A stretch of DNA of 64,000 bases from JAOUJD01 sp963841815 (GTDB lineage Bacteria; Pseudomonadota; Gammaproteobacteria; Burkholderiales; Burkholderiaceae_F), in NCBI GenBank assembly GCA_963841815.1, contig CAWJEE010000018.1, forward strand, positions 1 to 64,000. Reading direction: 5' to 3'. The translations under genes and the position numbers were made by a program. Shown in pieces: positions 35,082 to 43,413 of the stretch. The notes under the pieces were generated by a model that was not told where the DNA came from, did no database searches, and saw only the letters and a program-made list of their open reading frames with translations. Each line of letters opens with the position of its first letter. The stretch's first letter is position 1.

Positions 35082-36221
35082 TTACTTGCGCGCCGCCTTG
35101 AACTCGGCCGGCTGAACCTCGCCCGACTTGTTGCCGAACGCATTCTTCGTGTAGGTCGCCACCGCAGCCAGCTCGACATCGGAGAGCGCCTTCCACGAAG
35201 GCATCGCGTTCTTGCCCTTCAGCAGGATCGCGATCTGGTCGGGCTTGGTCTCGACGACCTTGCTTCCGGCCAGCGCCGGGAAGGCGCCGGCGACGCCGAG
35301 GCCGTTCGCCTGGTGGCACGCCTGGCAGTTGGCCTGGTAGATCTTCTCGCCGCGCGCGATCAGCTCGGCCGCCGTCCACTGCCTGTTGGGATCATCGCCG
35401 AGGGCGGCCATCTGCTTCTTGCGGCCGTCGACCCACGCCGTGTACTCCTGGGCGGTGACCACCTTGACGGCGATCGGCATGAACGCGTGGTCCTTGCCGC
35501 ACAGCTCGGCGCACTGCCCGTAGTAAGTGCCGGTCTTTTCCGCGCGGAACCAGGTGTCGCGCGCGAAGCCCGGGATCGCATCCTGCTTCACGCCGAAGGC
35601 CGGGATCCACCACGCGTGGATCACGTCGTTGGCGGTGGTGATGACGCGGATCTTCTTGTCGACCGGGACGACCAGCGGCTCGGTGACGTCCAGCAGGTAG
35701 GTGGGGCCCTTGGCGTCGGCGCCTTCGATCTGGCCTTGGGGCGTGGCGAGCTGCGACAGGAAGGAGATGCCCTCGCCTTCCCCGCGGATGTAGTCGTAGC
35801 CCCATTTCCACTGGTAGCCGGTGACCTTGACCGTGAGGTCCGAGTTGCTCGTGTCCTTCATGGCCACCACGGTCCTGGTCGCGGGCAGCGCCATGACGAT
35901 GACGATGATGAAGGGGATGACGGTCCAGACGATCTCGACCGTGGTGCTCTCGTGGAAGTTGGCGGCCACCGCGCCCTTCGACTTCCGGTGCCGCCAGATC
36001 GAATAGAACATCACGCTGAACACCGCGACGAAGATCAGCGCGCAGATGATCATCATCATGTCGTGCAGGCTGTAGATCTGCCGGGCGATGTCGGTGACCG
36101 GAGTCTGCAGGTTGAAGCGGGACGTCGGCGTGTAGGCGGCCGGCGTCGCGGCAAAGGCCAGGCCGGACGCGGCGGCTGCGAGCGCCGCGAACGCGAACTT
36201 GTTCAACATGGATGTCTTCAT
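35082..36221 (-). CDS. coxB: Cytochrome c oxidase subunit II with fused cytochrome c domain
   Basis: This 379-residue protein has a signal/first segment, two membrane helices, then the CuA cupredoxin domain with CAELCGKDHAFM (C-x3-C-x3-H) and its partner His in VIHAWWIPAFG. The C-terminal domain of about 100 residues carries a heme c site CQACH and a distal Met region, as in caa3-type oxidases. ATG 36221 (MKTSMLNKF) is chosen; 84 in-frame codons further upstream are antisense noise in DUF2244. Confidence 0.97.
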   Translation of the reverse strand: MKTSMLNKFAFAALAAAASGLAFAATPAAYTPTSRFNLQTPVTDIARQIYSLHDMMMIICALIFVAVFSVMFYSIWRHRKSKGAVAANFHESTTVEIVWTVIPFIIVIVMALPATRTVVAMKDTSNSDLTVKVTGYQWKWGYDYIRGEGEGISFLSQLATPQGQIEGADAKGPTYLLDVTEPLVVPVDKKIRVITTANDVIHAWWIPAFGVKQDAIPGFARDTWFRAEKTGTYYGQCAELCGKDHAFMPIAVKVVTAQEYTAWVDGRKKQMAALGDDPNRQWTAAELIARGEKIYQANCQACHQANGLGVAGAFPALAGSKVVETKPDQIAILLKGKNAMPSWKALSDVELAAVATYTKNAFGNKSGEVQPAEFKAARK

Positions 36222-36286
36222 TGCGTGTTTCGTCCCCTGGCTTCCCCGTGCCCTACATTTGCCGCCACGACCGGCCCTGGTGCCGG

Positions 36287-36739
36287 TCAGGCCTGCGCGC
36301 CTCTCAATGCCGTCCGCAGTTCGCGCGCCAGCGCGGCGCGCTTCTCGTCCATCAGGTGGCGGCCGATCTCGATCCGCTCGCCACGCGACGCCAGCCGAAC
36401 CCGCACGCTGGCGCTCAAACCCTTGCCCCGCTCTTCCACCTCGACCCGCACCCGCCGCCGGTCGAACTCCCATCGACGGCGGCGATCCGCTTCGACGCGC
36501 TCCACCGTGAGCTTGTCGTCAGCCAGCTCGATCCGTTCGACGTCGGCGGCGTGCCGTCCATGGCATAGGAAGGCCACCGCAACGGCCACGAGTTCGAAGC
36601 CGATGAACGGAAGAACCATCCAGAGCCCCAGCGCGGCGAACACCGCGCCGAAGACGAACGAGACGGCAACCAGCGATCCGAACACGGCCGCCAGCTGCGT
36701 TGGACTGGCCGAACAGTTTCGCTTGATCAACCACGTCAT
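36287..36739 (-). CDS. DUF2244 membrane protein
   Basis: This 150-residue protein has two transmembrane helices (TQLAAVFGSLVAVSFVFGAVFAA and LPFIGFELVAVAVAFL) and a C-terminal basic/acidic beta-rich domain, the DUF2244 pattern. The family is often found at the head of cox operons. It is the first gene of the oxidase operon here. ATG 36739 (MTWLIKRNC) is chosen over 24 extra upstream codons. Confidence 0.85.
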   Translation of the reverse strand: MTWLIKRNCSASPTQLAAVFGSLVAVSFVFGAVFAALGLWMVLPFIGFELVAVAVAFLCHGRHAADVERIELADDKLTVERVEADRRRRWEFDRRRVRVEVEERGKGLSASVRVRLASRGERIEIGRHLMDEKRAALARELRTALRGAQA

Positions 36740-36820
36740 CCCGGCTCCTGCGATCCTCAACCGGCCATCCGCCGGCGTTCGCCGGTCTGAACATGCGTTG
36801 ACCCAGCGCAAGCGGGGCGC

Positions 36821-36826
36821 ATTATA
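36821..36826 (-). promoter_or_regulatory. Putative -10 box of the cox operon
   Basis: A perfect TATAAT on the minus strand (GGCTATAATGCG) lies about 80 bases before the DUF2244 start. No good -35 is visible at 16-18 bases, so it may need an activator. Confidence 0.45.
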
Positions 36827-36926
36827 GCCACGGGGTTATTCCGGACGGTGCGGTTTTTGGGGCGACCACCCCGCCCACGTGGGACCCGAACGGGGCCCGT
36901 GGGATCGTCAGGCGGTGCGCAGGACG

Positions 36927-36952
36927 GCCCCCGGCGTCGAAACGCCGGGGGC
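36927..36952. other. GC-rich 11-bp perfect hairpin in the 286-bp cox/LysM intergenic region
   Basis: GCCCCCGGCGT and ACGCCGGGGGC enclose a CGAA tetraloop-type loop. Neither strand has a T-tract after it. The surrounding interval 36740-37025 holds the cox -10 box and no coding frame I can support. A shorter GCGGGC/GCCCGC hairpin lies nearer the LysM gene. Confidence 0.5.
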
Positions 36953-37025
36953 GAGGCCAAGCGCTCAGCGCGAGCGGGCCTTTGCCCGCGTCACGCCAAG
37001 CGCGACGTCGATGAAGTTGGTCCGC

Positions 37026-37523
37026 CTAGGCCTTCGGAGGAATGCGAAGGTTCTGGCCCGGATAAATCTTGTCCGGGTGGGTCAGCATCGGCTTGTTCGC
37101 CTCGAAGATGCGCGGATATTCATTGGCGTTGCCGTAGAACTCCTTCGCGATCTTCGACAGCGTGTCGCCCTTGACGACCGTGTAGAACTTCGACGCCGGC
37201 TGGGAGAGGTCGACCGTCATGTTGTCCTCGACGCCTGCCACGCTGTGCACGTTGCCAGCGGCGAGGATCACCTTCTCTTTCGTCTCCTGGTCCTTCGCCA
37301 CGCCGTAGACCTTGGCGATGCCGGTGGCGCCGTCGAAGGTGACGGTGAGCGCGGTCACAGTAAGCCCCAGCGTGTTGATGTACTTCTCGATCGCGCCGCC
37401 CGCCTCGCGGTTCGCCTCGGCCAGCACGGCGGGATCCGCCTTTGCGGGAGCCGCTTGCACCTCCTGAACCTTCTTTCCGAACAGTTTCTCGCCGGCATCC
37501 TTGAAGAAAGAAATCAGGCTCAT
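37026..37523 (-). CDS. BON-LysM protein (Kbp/YgaU-like)
   Basis: This 165-residue protein has a BON domain at about residues 30-100 (VTALTVTFDGATGIAKVYGVAKDQ) and a LysM domain at about 112-163 (YTVVKGDTLSKIAKEFYG to KIYPGQNLRIP). This domain pair defines the potassium-binding protein Kbp (YgaU) of E. coli, a cytoplasmic K+ sensor. The overall length fits that family and no signal peptide is present. A role in potassium sensing is inferred from family. Confidence 0.88.
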   Translation of the reverse strand: MSLISFFKDAGEKLFGKKVQEVQAAPAKADPAVLAEANREAGGAIEKYINTLGLTVTALTVTFDGATGIAKVYGVAKDQETKEKVILAAGNVHSVAGVEDNMTVDLSQPASKFYTVVKGDTLSKIAKEFYGNANEYPRIFEANKPMLTHPDKIYPGQNLRIPPKA

Positions 37524-37562
37524 CGCTACCTCCGTCTAGTGATCATTGTCGGCATCGTGCGT

Positions 37563-38507
37563 TCAGAGCGACGACTGTCTGCGCCGCGCCAGAGTCGCCC
37601 GCAGCGCATCGACGCTGACCGCCGTCGTTGCCGGCCTCGGCGCCGGCTTCCACGCATGGCCGTAGGCGACTTCGAACGTTAACCTAGTTCGGCCATCTTC
37701 CCCGGCCCGGGCATTCAACGCGTCGAGCAGGCTCCTTGCCTGTCGCCCCGACGGCAGTCCGGCGGCGCGGTCATCCCTCGGATTGCCTCCCAGCGCGCGC
37801 ACTTCGGCCAGCAGGTCGCGGGCGGAGCGGTACGTGAGCGTCAGCACTTCGGCATCCATCACGGGGTTGGCCAGTCCGCTTGCCACCATCATGTCGCCGA
37901 AGTCGTGCATGTCGATGAAGGGCATCGGCCGGATGCCGGGCAGCGCGCTGCGGCAGGCCGCCCGAAGTTCCTTCAGCGTGTCGGGCCCGAAACACGAGAA
38001 GAGCAGCAGTCCGTCGACCCGCAGCACCCGCCTCCACTCCGGAAACAGCGTGTGCGGTTCCGGGTGCCAGTGCAGCATCAGGTTGGAGAAGACCAGGTCG
38101 ACCGACTCGTCGGCCATCGGCAGGCGCCCCGCATCGGCAGCGACGAGGAGCGACGACTGCCCGCCAAGCCAGCGCGGCAATCGATCGCGCACCCCGCTGT
38201 CGCGCTGCCGCAGCATCCCTTCCGCCAGGTCGAGCCCCACGACCTGCGCCGACGGGTAGTGCCTGGAAAGGAGACCCATGGCGCCGCCGGCACCGCAGCC
38301 GACGTCCAGCACACGCCGTGGCGACAGCCGTATGTACTGCAGCCGGTCGACCAGGCGCTGGCCGATCTCGCGCGGCAGCGCATCGTGCTCACGGAACCGA
38401 CGCGCACGAAGGTCGAATTGCCGGCGGACGGTTGCGACGTGCGCCGGCATGCGCGGCAGGGCCGTCAGTGTCGGGGTCAGCGCAGAAGTGCCGGGGCCGA
38501 GAGGCAT
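37563..38507 (-). CDS. SAM-dependent methyltransferase, BioC-like
   Basis: This 314-residue class I methyltransferase has the SAM loop VLDVGCGAGGAMGLLSR and FSNLMLHWHPEPHTLFPEWRRVLRVDGLLLFSCFGPD. The latter matches malonyl-ACP O-methyltransferase BioC, which starts the pimelate moiety of biotin. The first 19 residues are weak, and ATG 38450 (MPAHVATVRRQF) fits BioC better than ATG 38507. Position next to a divergent comF is common for this gene. No other biotin gene is in the window, so BioC is probable but not proven. Confidence 0.75.
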   Translation of the reverse strand: MPLGPGTSALTPTLTALPRMPAHVATVRRQFDLRARRFREHDALPREIGQRLVDRLQYIRLSPRRVLDVGCGAGGAMGLLSRHYPSAQVVGLDLAEGMLRQRDSGVRDRLPRWLGGQSSLLVAADAGRLPMADESVDLVFSNLMLHWHPEPHTLFPEWRRVLRVDGLLLFSCFGPDTLKELRAACRSALPGIRPMPFIDMHDFGDMMVASGLANPVMDAEVLTLTYRSARDLLAEVRALGGNPRDDRAAGLPSGRQARSLLDALNARAGEDGRTRLTFEVAYGHAWKPAPRPATTAVSVDALRATLARRRQSSL

Positions 38508-38574
38508 GGGCCGGCCAGTATAGGCATCGGCCGGCTATCGTCGCGTCACCTCTCGCCGCCGATGCGTGTGCCGC

Positions 38575-39240
38575 ATGCCTCTCTTCCACCGGATCTTCAG
38601 GCCGGCCTGCGCCGCGTGCTCGCTCGCGCCCGGGCCGATCTGCCCCGACTGCGAAGCGGACTTCTTTCCGGCCGGGCGGCGCCGGTGCGGGGTGTGCGCG
38701 ATCCGGCTACACGCAAGTGACCTCGTCTGCGGGCGCTGCCTGGCGTCCCCACCCAGCTTCCACCGCGCGACTGCCCTTGCCGACTACGCGCCGCCCGTGG
38801 ACTCCATGGTGACGGCACTGAAGTTCCGGGCGCGGCTCGAACTCGCCTCCGCCTTCGGCGGCCTCCTGGCGCAACGCGTTGCCGTCACCGCGGAAGCCCT
38901 CGTCGTTCCGGTGCCCCTTGCATTCGAGCGCATGTCGGAGCGCGGCTTCAACCAGTCATTGCAGATCGCGCGGGCCTTCTGCCGGGCCAGCGGCGCGCGC
39001 CTGGGAGCGGACGTCGTCCGCCGCATCAGGCACTCCCCGCCTCAACAGACCCTCGCGCTCGACGAGCGCCGCCGGAACATCCGCGGAGCCTTCGAGATGA
39101 CCGGCGACGTGCGCGGTCGCGACGCATTGGTCGTCGACGACGTGATGACGAGCGGCAGTACGATGGACGAAATCGCGCGACTGCTCGTGTCCGCCGGTGC
39201 GGCGCACGTCCACGCGCTCGTCGTCGCGCGCACTCCCTGA
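38575..39240 (+). CDS. ComF family phosphoribosyltransferase-like protein
   Basis: This 221-residue protein has an N-terminal zinc-ribbon-like region with several C-x2-C pairs (CAACS, CPDCE, CGVC, CGRC). A type I phosphoribosyltransferase fold follows with ERGFNQSLQIAR and the PRPP loop VVDDVMTSGST. ComF was named from competence in Haemophilus/Bacillus and assists DNA uptake; its reaction is unknown. ATG 38575 is chosen over GTG 38566. Confidence 0.9.
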   Translation: MPLFHRIFRPACAACSLAPGPICPDCEADFFPAGRRRCGVCAIRLHASDLVCGRCLASPPSFHRATALADYAPPVDSMVTALKFRARLELASAFGGLLAQRVAVTAEALVVPVPLAFERMSERGFNQSLQIARAFCRASGARLGADVVRRIRHSPPQQTLALDERRRNIRGAFEMTGDVRGRDALVVDDVMTSGSTMDEIARLLVSAGAAHVHALVVARTP

Positions 39241-39243
39241 CCC

Positions 39244-39714
39244 ATGTTCAACATCGTCCTCGTCGAGCCCGAGATCCCGCCCAACACCGGCAACGTGATC
39301 CGGCTCGCGGCCAACACCGGCGCACAGCTGCATCTCGTGGAGCCGCTCGGGTTCGACATGTCGGACAAGCAGCTGCGCCGCGCGGGGCTCGACTACCACG
39401 AGTTCGCGAGCGTGAAACTGCACAAGGACTTCGACAGCCTGCTCCGCGCGGAGCAGCCGCCGGCCGATCGGCTCTTCGCCCTTTCCACCCGCGGCTCGAG
39501 GCGGTCCGGCGACGTCGCCTATGCGGCGGGCGACTGGTTCGTGTTCGGCTGCGAGACGCGCGGGCTCGATCCGGCACTCCGGCAGCACTTCCTGCCGGAT
39601 CGCCTTCTACGGCTGCCAATGCGTCCGGGCAATCGCAGCCTCAACCTGTCGAATGCTGTTGCTGTAGTGGTCTACGAGGCGTGGCGCCAGCTGGGCTATT
39701 CCGGGGGCTGCTAG
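39244..39714 (+). CDS. trmL: tRNA (cytidine(34)-2'-O)-methyltransferase TrmL
   Basis: This 156-residue SPOUT-fold enzyme methylates the wobble ribose of tRNA-Leu isoacceptors. It begins MFNIVLVEPEIPPNTGNVIRLAANTG, and the knot-forming motifs FVFGCETRGLDP and LRLPMRPGNRSLNLSNAVAVVVYE are intact. It starts 3 bases after comF. Its stop shares the palindrome CTAG with the stop of the convergent LOG gene. Confidence 0.95.
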   Translation: MFNIVLVEPEIPPNTGNVIRLAANTGAQLHLVEPLGFDMSDKQLRRAGLDYHEFASVKLHKDFDSLLRAEQPPADRLFALSTRGSRRSGDVAYAAGDWFVFGCETRGLDPALRQHFLPDRLLRLPMRPGNRSLNLSNAVAVVVYEAWRQLGYSGGC

Positions 39715-40307
39715 GCGCGGCCCGTGTCCGCCTGCGCGGGGTGCGTCTTCGCGATCGCTGCGCCATGCCGCTGAAGCCGCTCGAACAGAAGGGCCGGCGA
39801 GTGTTCGACGATCAAAAGGTCCCAGTCGGTGCGACGGATGAACCCCTGCTCCGCGCCGTGTTCGAGGAAACGCAGCAGCGAATCGAAGTAGCCCTCGACG
39901 TTGACGACACCGACGGGCTTGGCCTGCAGCCGCAATTGCAGCCAGGTCACCATCTCGAACATCTCCTCGAGGGTGCCGTAGCCGCCGGGCAGGACGATGA
40001 AGGCGTCGCTGCGGTCGGCCATGATGCGCTTGCGCTCGTGCATCGAGTCGACGACGATCAGTTCGGTGAGGCCCTGGTGAGCGACCTCGGGCCGCATCAG
40101 GTGGTGAGGGATGACGCCGGTGACGCGGCCGCCGCGGGCGAGCATCGCGTCAGCTAGGGCGCCCATCAGGCCGACGTGGCCGCCGCCGTACACGAGGCCC
40201 ACGTCGTGAGCGGCCAGCACCCGCGCCAGCTCGCGCGCGGCCCGCTCGTACTCGGGCAACTGGCCCGCCTGCGAGCCGCAGAACACGCACACTGATTTCA
40301 CGCTCAT
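39711..40307 (-). CDS. LOG family protein (cytokinin riboside 5'-monophosphate phosphoribohydrolase type)
   Basis: This 198-residue Rossmann-fold protein has the LOG motifs SMHERKRIM and PGGYGTLEEMFE. These are diagnostic for nucleoside-5'-monophosphate phosphoribohydrolases such as plant LONELY GUY and E. coli PpnN relatives. In bacteria the likely role is nucleotide turnover. ATG 40307 overlaps the gpsA stop by 4 bases, so it is translationally coupled to gpsA. Confidence 0.92.
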   Translation of the reverse strand: MSVKSVCVFCGSQAGQLPEYERAARELARVLAAHDVGLVYGGGHVGLMGALADAMLARGGRVTGVIPHHLMRPEVAHQGLTELIVVDSMHERKRIMADRSDAFIVLPGGYGTLEEMFEMVTWLQLRLQAKPVGVVNVEGYFDSLLRFLEHGAEQGFIRRTDWDLLIVEHSPALLFERLQRHGAAIAKTHPAQADTGRA

Positions 40308-41302
40308 CGCTGCGCCGCTTCGCGCTTCGGCTCGCGCGCGAGCAGTCGATCCAGCGCCTGCGGCGGCGACAGCGCGCCGTCGAGCACTGCGCACACGGCC
40401 TCGGTGATCGGCATCTCGACCCCGGCCTCCCGTGCGCGTCCGCGCACGGCGTGTGCCGAGTGCACGCCCTCGGCGACGTGGCCCAGCTTGCCTAGCGCCT
40501 CGTCCTTCGTGGCGCCTCGCCCGAGCTCGAGTCCGACACGGCGGTTGCGCGACAGGTCGCCAGTGGCCGTCAGGATCAGGTCGCCGACGCCGGTCAGTCC
40601 CATGAAGGTGTCGGGCCGGCCGCCGAGGGCACAACCGAGACGCGTCATCTCCGCGAGCCCCCGCGTGATCAACGCGGCCCGGGCGTTCAGTCCGAGTTCC
40701 AGCGCGTCGCAGATGCCGGTCGCGATCGCGAGGACGTTCTTCACGGCGCCGCCGACTTCCACGCCCACGACGTCGTCGGTCGAGTAGATCCGCAGCGCGC
40801 CGCCGTGCAGCGCATCGGTGACCAGGCTGCAGAAACCGGCCGGGCCTGCCACGGTGAGCGCAGTCGGAAGGCCGCGCGCGACTTCCTGCGCGAAGCTCGG
40901 CCCCGACAATGGTCCAGCGCCTTCGTGCTCCCCGATTTCCTCGCGCACGATTTCGTGTGCTAGCCGGCCACTGGCCTTCTCGAATCCCTTGCAGAGCCAG
41001 ACCACCGGAGGCAAGCGCCCTTCCGCCCGGAAGGCATGCAGGATCCCGCGCAGCGCGTCGGTAGGTGTGGCGATGATCAGCAGGCCGTCGCGCGCGTGGT
41101 GCAGGGCCGCGCCGAAGGAAGACGTCAGTCCGATCTGGTCCGGCAGCGAGACGCCGGGGAGATAGCGCCGGTTCTCGCGATCAGTTTGCATCGCGACGCA
41201 CTGCGCGTCGTCCCTCGCATAGAGAAGGACCGCGTGGCGCGCCGCAGCCGCACACGCAACTGCGGTGCCCCACGCGCCTGCGCCGAGCACCGCGAGGTTC
41301 AT
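40304..41302 (-). CDS. gpsA: Glycerol-3-phosphate dehydrogenase [NAD(P)+]
   Basis: This 332-residue cytoplasmic enzyme reduces dihydroxyacetone phosphate to sn-glycerol-3-phosphate for phospholipid synthesis. The N-terminal NAD(P) loop is LGAGAWGTAVA. GPSFAQEVARGLPTALTVA and the catalytic region EVGGAVKNVLAIATGICD are typical. It follows secB with 13 bases between, a conserved grxC-secB-gpsA order. Confidence 0.97.
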   Translation of the reverse strand: MNLAVLGAGAWGTAVACAAAARHAVLLYARDDAQCVAMQTDRENRRYLPGVSLPDQIGLTSSFGAALHHARDGLLIIATPTDALRGILHAFRAEGRLPPVVWLCKGFEKASGRLAHEIVREEIGEHEGAGPLSGPSFAQEVARGLPTALTVAGPAGFCSLVTDALHGGALRIYSTDDVVGVEVGGAVKNVLAIATGICDALELGLNARAALITRGLAEMTRLGCALGGRPDTFMGLTGVGDLILTATGDLSRNRRVGLELGRGATKDEALGKLGHVAEGVHSAHAVRGRAREAGVEMPITEAVCAVLDGALSPPQALDRLLAREPKREAAQR

Positions 41303-41315
41303 TTGACCCGGTGGA

Positions 41316-41828
41316 TCAGGCGTTGGCGGCGGCGCCGTTGCCGTTGGCTGCGGCGCCGCTGCCGTTGGCGCCGGCAGCCTGCTGCGCCAGAGCTGCCATC
41401 TTCTGGTTGTAGAACGCCTCGAAGTTCACCTCGGCCAGGTGCACCGGCGGCAGGCCGGTCCGCGTGATCAGGTCGGCGATGTTCGAGCGCAGGTAGGGGT
41501 AGATGATGCTCGGGCAGACGACGCCGAGGATGGGGCCCATCTGCTCGGCCGGGATGTTGCGCATCTCGAAGATGCCGCCCTGCTTGCCTTCCACCAGGAA
41601 CAGGACCTTGTCCTTCGTCTTGGCCGTGGCCGTGACCCGGACCACGACCTCGTGCACGCCCTCGATCACCGTCGAATCGCTGACCTCGAGCTGCACGTCC
41701 ACCGCCGGCGTCTCCGCTTCCAGGAAGATCCGGGGCGCATTCGGCATCTCGAGCGACGCGTCCTTCAGGTAGACGCGCTGAAGCTGGAACACCGGGGCGT
41801 TGCCGGCGGCGGGAGTCGTGTCCGTCAT
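41316..41828 (-). CDS. secB: Protein-export chaperone SecB
   Basis: This 170-residue tetrameric chaperone keeps preproteins unfolded for SecA. The core (VFQLQRVYLKDASLEMPNAP, then GVVCPSIIYPYLRSNIADLI) is standard. The C terminus is extended by an Ala/Asn/Gly tail (AGANGSGAAANGNGAAANA) coded by a 21-nt imperfect tandem repeat at 41329-41370. SecB tails contact SecA in other species, so the unusual composition may be tolerated or lineage-specific. It is placed in an operon with grxC and gpsA. Confidence 0.96.
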   Translation of the reverse strand: MTDTTPAAGNAPVFQLQRVYLKDASLEMPNAPRIFLEAETPAVDVQLEVSDSTVIEGVHEVVVRVTATAKTKDKVLFLVEGKQGGIFEMRNIPAEQMGPILGVVCPSIIYPYLRSNIADLITRTGLPPVHLAEVNFEAFYNQKMAALAQQAAGANGSGAAANGNGAAANA

Positions 41829-41909
41829 TGTTCTTCCTTGCGTTGAGGCGCGCGACGTCAGCCGCGAGTCCGGTTTGAAATGGCTGGATGCGAGCTGACC
41901 GGCGCGGCA

Positions 41910-42170
41910 TCAGCCCGCGAGCAGCGGCACGAGCTTGCCGTCGCGGTCGAGCGCGGACAAGTCGTCGAAGCCGCCGACGTGGGTGTCTCCAATGAAGACC
42001 TGTGGAACGGTCCGTCGACCGGTGCGCGCGACCATCTCGTCCCGCCGCGCGGGCTCCAGGTCGACGCGGACCTTCTCGATTTCGGTCACGCCTCGCGCCT
42101 TCAGCAGCGCTTCCGCGCGCTGGCAATAGGGGCAGACCGCCGTGCTGTACATCACCACTCGCGAACTCAT
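41910..42170 (-). CDS. grxC: Glutaredoxin 3
   Basis: This 86-residue dithiol glutaredoxin has the active site CPYC (YSTAVCPYCQRAEALL). The glutathione-binding TVPQVFIGDTHVGGFDDL is also present. It uses glutathione to reduce protein disulphides and ribonucleotide reductase. It lies between the rhodanese gene and secB, all on the minus strand. Confidence 0.96.
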   Translation of the reverse strand: MSSRVVMYSTAVCPYCQRAEALLKARGVTEIEKVRVDLEPARRDEMVARTGRRTVPQVFIGDTHVGGFDDLSALDRDGKLVPLLAG

Positions 42171-42181
42171 GACGACTCCTG

Positions 42182-42583
42182 TCAGCTCCGGATCGGGAGG
42201 CCTGCTTCGCGCCAGGCGGTCACACCGCCGGCGAGCACGTAGACCTCGCCGTAGCCGCTCGCGCGCAACTGGGCTGCCGCCCTGCCGGCGCGGCTGCTGG
42301 TGGCACAGACCACGATCAGGGGCTTGTCCTTCTTGATGTCACGCATCTTCTGGTCGAACTTGTCGACCGGAATGTTGCGTGCACCGGGCAGCGAACCCGT
42401 TGCGAACTCCTCGGGCGTCCGGACATCGACGACCACGGCGTTGCGGCTGTTGATCAGTTGCGTGGCCTGCAGCGTCGAAAGCGCAGGGCCCGACGCGCGA
42501 CTGCGCACGAACGGCCACACGAGCATGCCACCGCTGATGAACGCGATCGCGATGAGAAAGATGTTGTCGAGGAGAAACTGCAC
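42182..42583 (-). CDS. Membrane-anchored rhodanese-like protein
   Basis: This 133-residue protein has an N-terminal membrane helix (NIFLIAIAFISGGMLVWPFV) and one rhodanese domain. The catalytic cysteine lies in LIVVCATSSRAGRAAAQL, so sulphurtransferase activity is possible. It corresponds to E. coli YibN-like proteins, which also lie next to grxC and secB. It heads the rhodanese-grxC-secB-gpsA-LOG operon. Confidence 0.92.
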   Translation of the reverse strand: MQFLLDNIFLIAIAFISGGMLVWPFVRSRASGPALSTLQATQLINSRNAVVVDVRTPEEFATGSLPGARNIPVDKFDQKMRDIKKDKPLIVVCATSSRAGRAAAQLRASGYGEVYVLAGGVTAWREAGLPIRS

Positions 42584-42609
42584 GGGAGGTCGCTGAGAGA
42601 AAGACGAGA

Positions 42610-42619
42610 ATTATAGAAT
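42610..42619. promoter_or_regulatory. Divergent -10 elements between the rhodanese gene and gpmA
   Basis: The stretch reads TATAAT on the minus strand (42615 to 42610), 27 bases before the rhodanese gene. It reads TAGAAT on the plus strand (42614-42619), 36 bases before gpmA. No strong -35 is seen for either. Overlapping divergent promoters are suggested but unproven. Confidence 0.4.
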
Positions 42620-42654
42620 AGGCGTTCACCTCCCCCCGTGTTCCCGCCGCCCCC

Positions 42655-43404
42655 ATGTTCAAGCTCGTGCTGCTGCGCCACGGCGAAAGCCAGTGGAATC
42701 TCGACAACCGGTTCACCGGCTGGACCGACGTCGACCTGACCGAAAACGGGCGCCGCGAGGCCCAGGCCGCTGGCGAACTGCTGATGCGCGAGGGCTATGT
42801 CTTCGACATCGCGTACACCTCCGTGCTGAAGCGGGCCATCCGCACGCTCTGGATCACTCTCGACGCGATGGACCTGATGTGGCTGCCCGTCGTGCACTCC
42901 TGGCGGCTCAACGAGCGCCACTATGGCGCGCTGCAGGGCCTGAACAAGGCCGAGACGGCGGCACGCTTCGGCGAAGAGCAGGTTCTGACCTGGCGCCGCG
43001 CCTACGCGATTGCGCCCGATCCGCTGCCGCCGAGCGATCCGCGATGGGCCGGCAACGACCCCCGCTACCGGCACCTGAAGCCCGAGGAGGTCCCGGCCAC
43101 CGAGTGCCTGAAGGACACCGTTGCACGAGTCGTTCCGTTCTGGAAGGACTCGATTGCGCCGGCGCTGACGCGCGGGCGTCGCGTGCTCGTCGCCGCGCAC
43201 GGAAACTCGTTGCGCGCGCTGATCAAGTACCTCGACAACGTGACTGACGAGGACATCGTCGGCATCAACATCCCGACCGCGCGCCCGCTCGTCTACGAAC
43301 TCGACGCCGATCTGCGCCCGCTCCGGCACTACTACCTCGGCGATCCCGCCGAGATCGAGCGCGCCATGGCCGCCGTTGCGGCGCAGGGCAAGGCGAAGCG
43401 CTGA
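42655..43404 (+). CDS. gpmA: 2,3-bisphosphoglycerate-dependent phosphoglycerate mutase
   Basis: This 249-residue glycolytic/gluconeogenic enzyme interconverts 3- and 2-phosphoglycerate. The catalytic motif LLRHGESQWNLDNRFTGW and second histidine motif LVAAHGNSLRALIKYL are intact, as is LNERHYGALQGLNKAET. The downstream EnvC-like gene begins in the same reading frame three codons after the stop. Confidence 0.97.
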   Translation: MFKLVLLRHGESQWNLDNRFTGWTDVDLTENGRREAQAAGELLMREGYVFDIAYTSVLKRAIRTLWITLDAMDLMWLPVVHSWRLNERHYGALQGLNKAETAARFGEEQVLTWRRAYAIAPDPLPPSDPRWAGNDPRYRHLKPEEVPATECLKDTVARVVPFWKDSIAPALTRGRRVLVAAHGNSLRALIKYLDNVTDEDIVGINIPTARPLVYELDADLRPLRHYYLGDPAEIERAMAAVAAQGKAKR

Positions 43405-43413
43405 ACTCGCGGA

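Noticed and set aside
33471..36827. A plus-strand open frame of over 1100 codons
   Set aside because: Antisense to coxA, coxB and DUF2244. Composition is Arg/His/Asp-rich and it has no recognisable domain.
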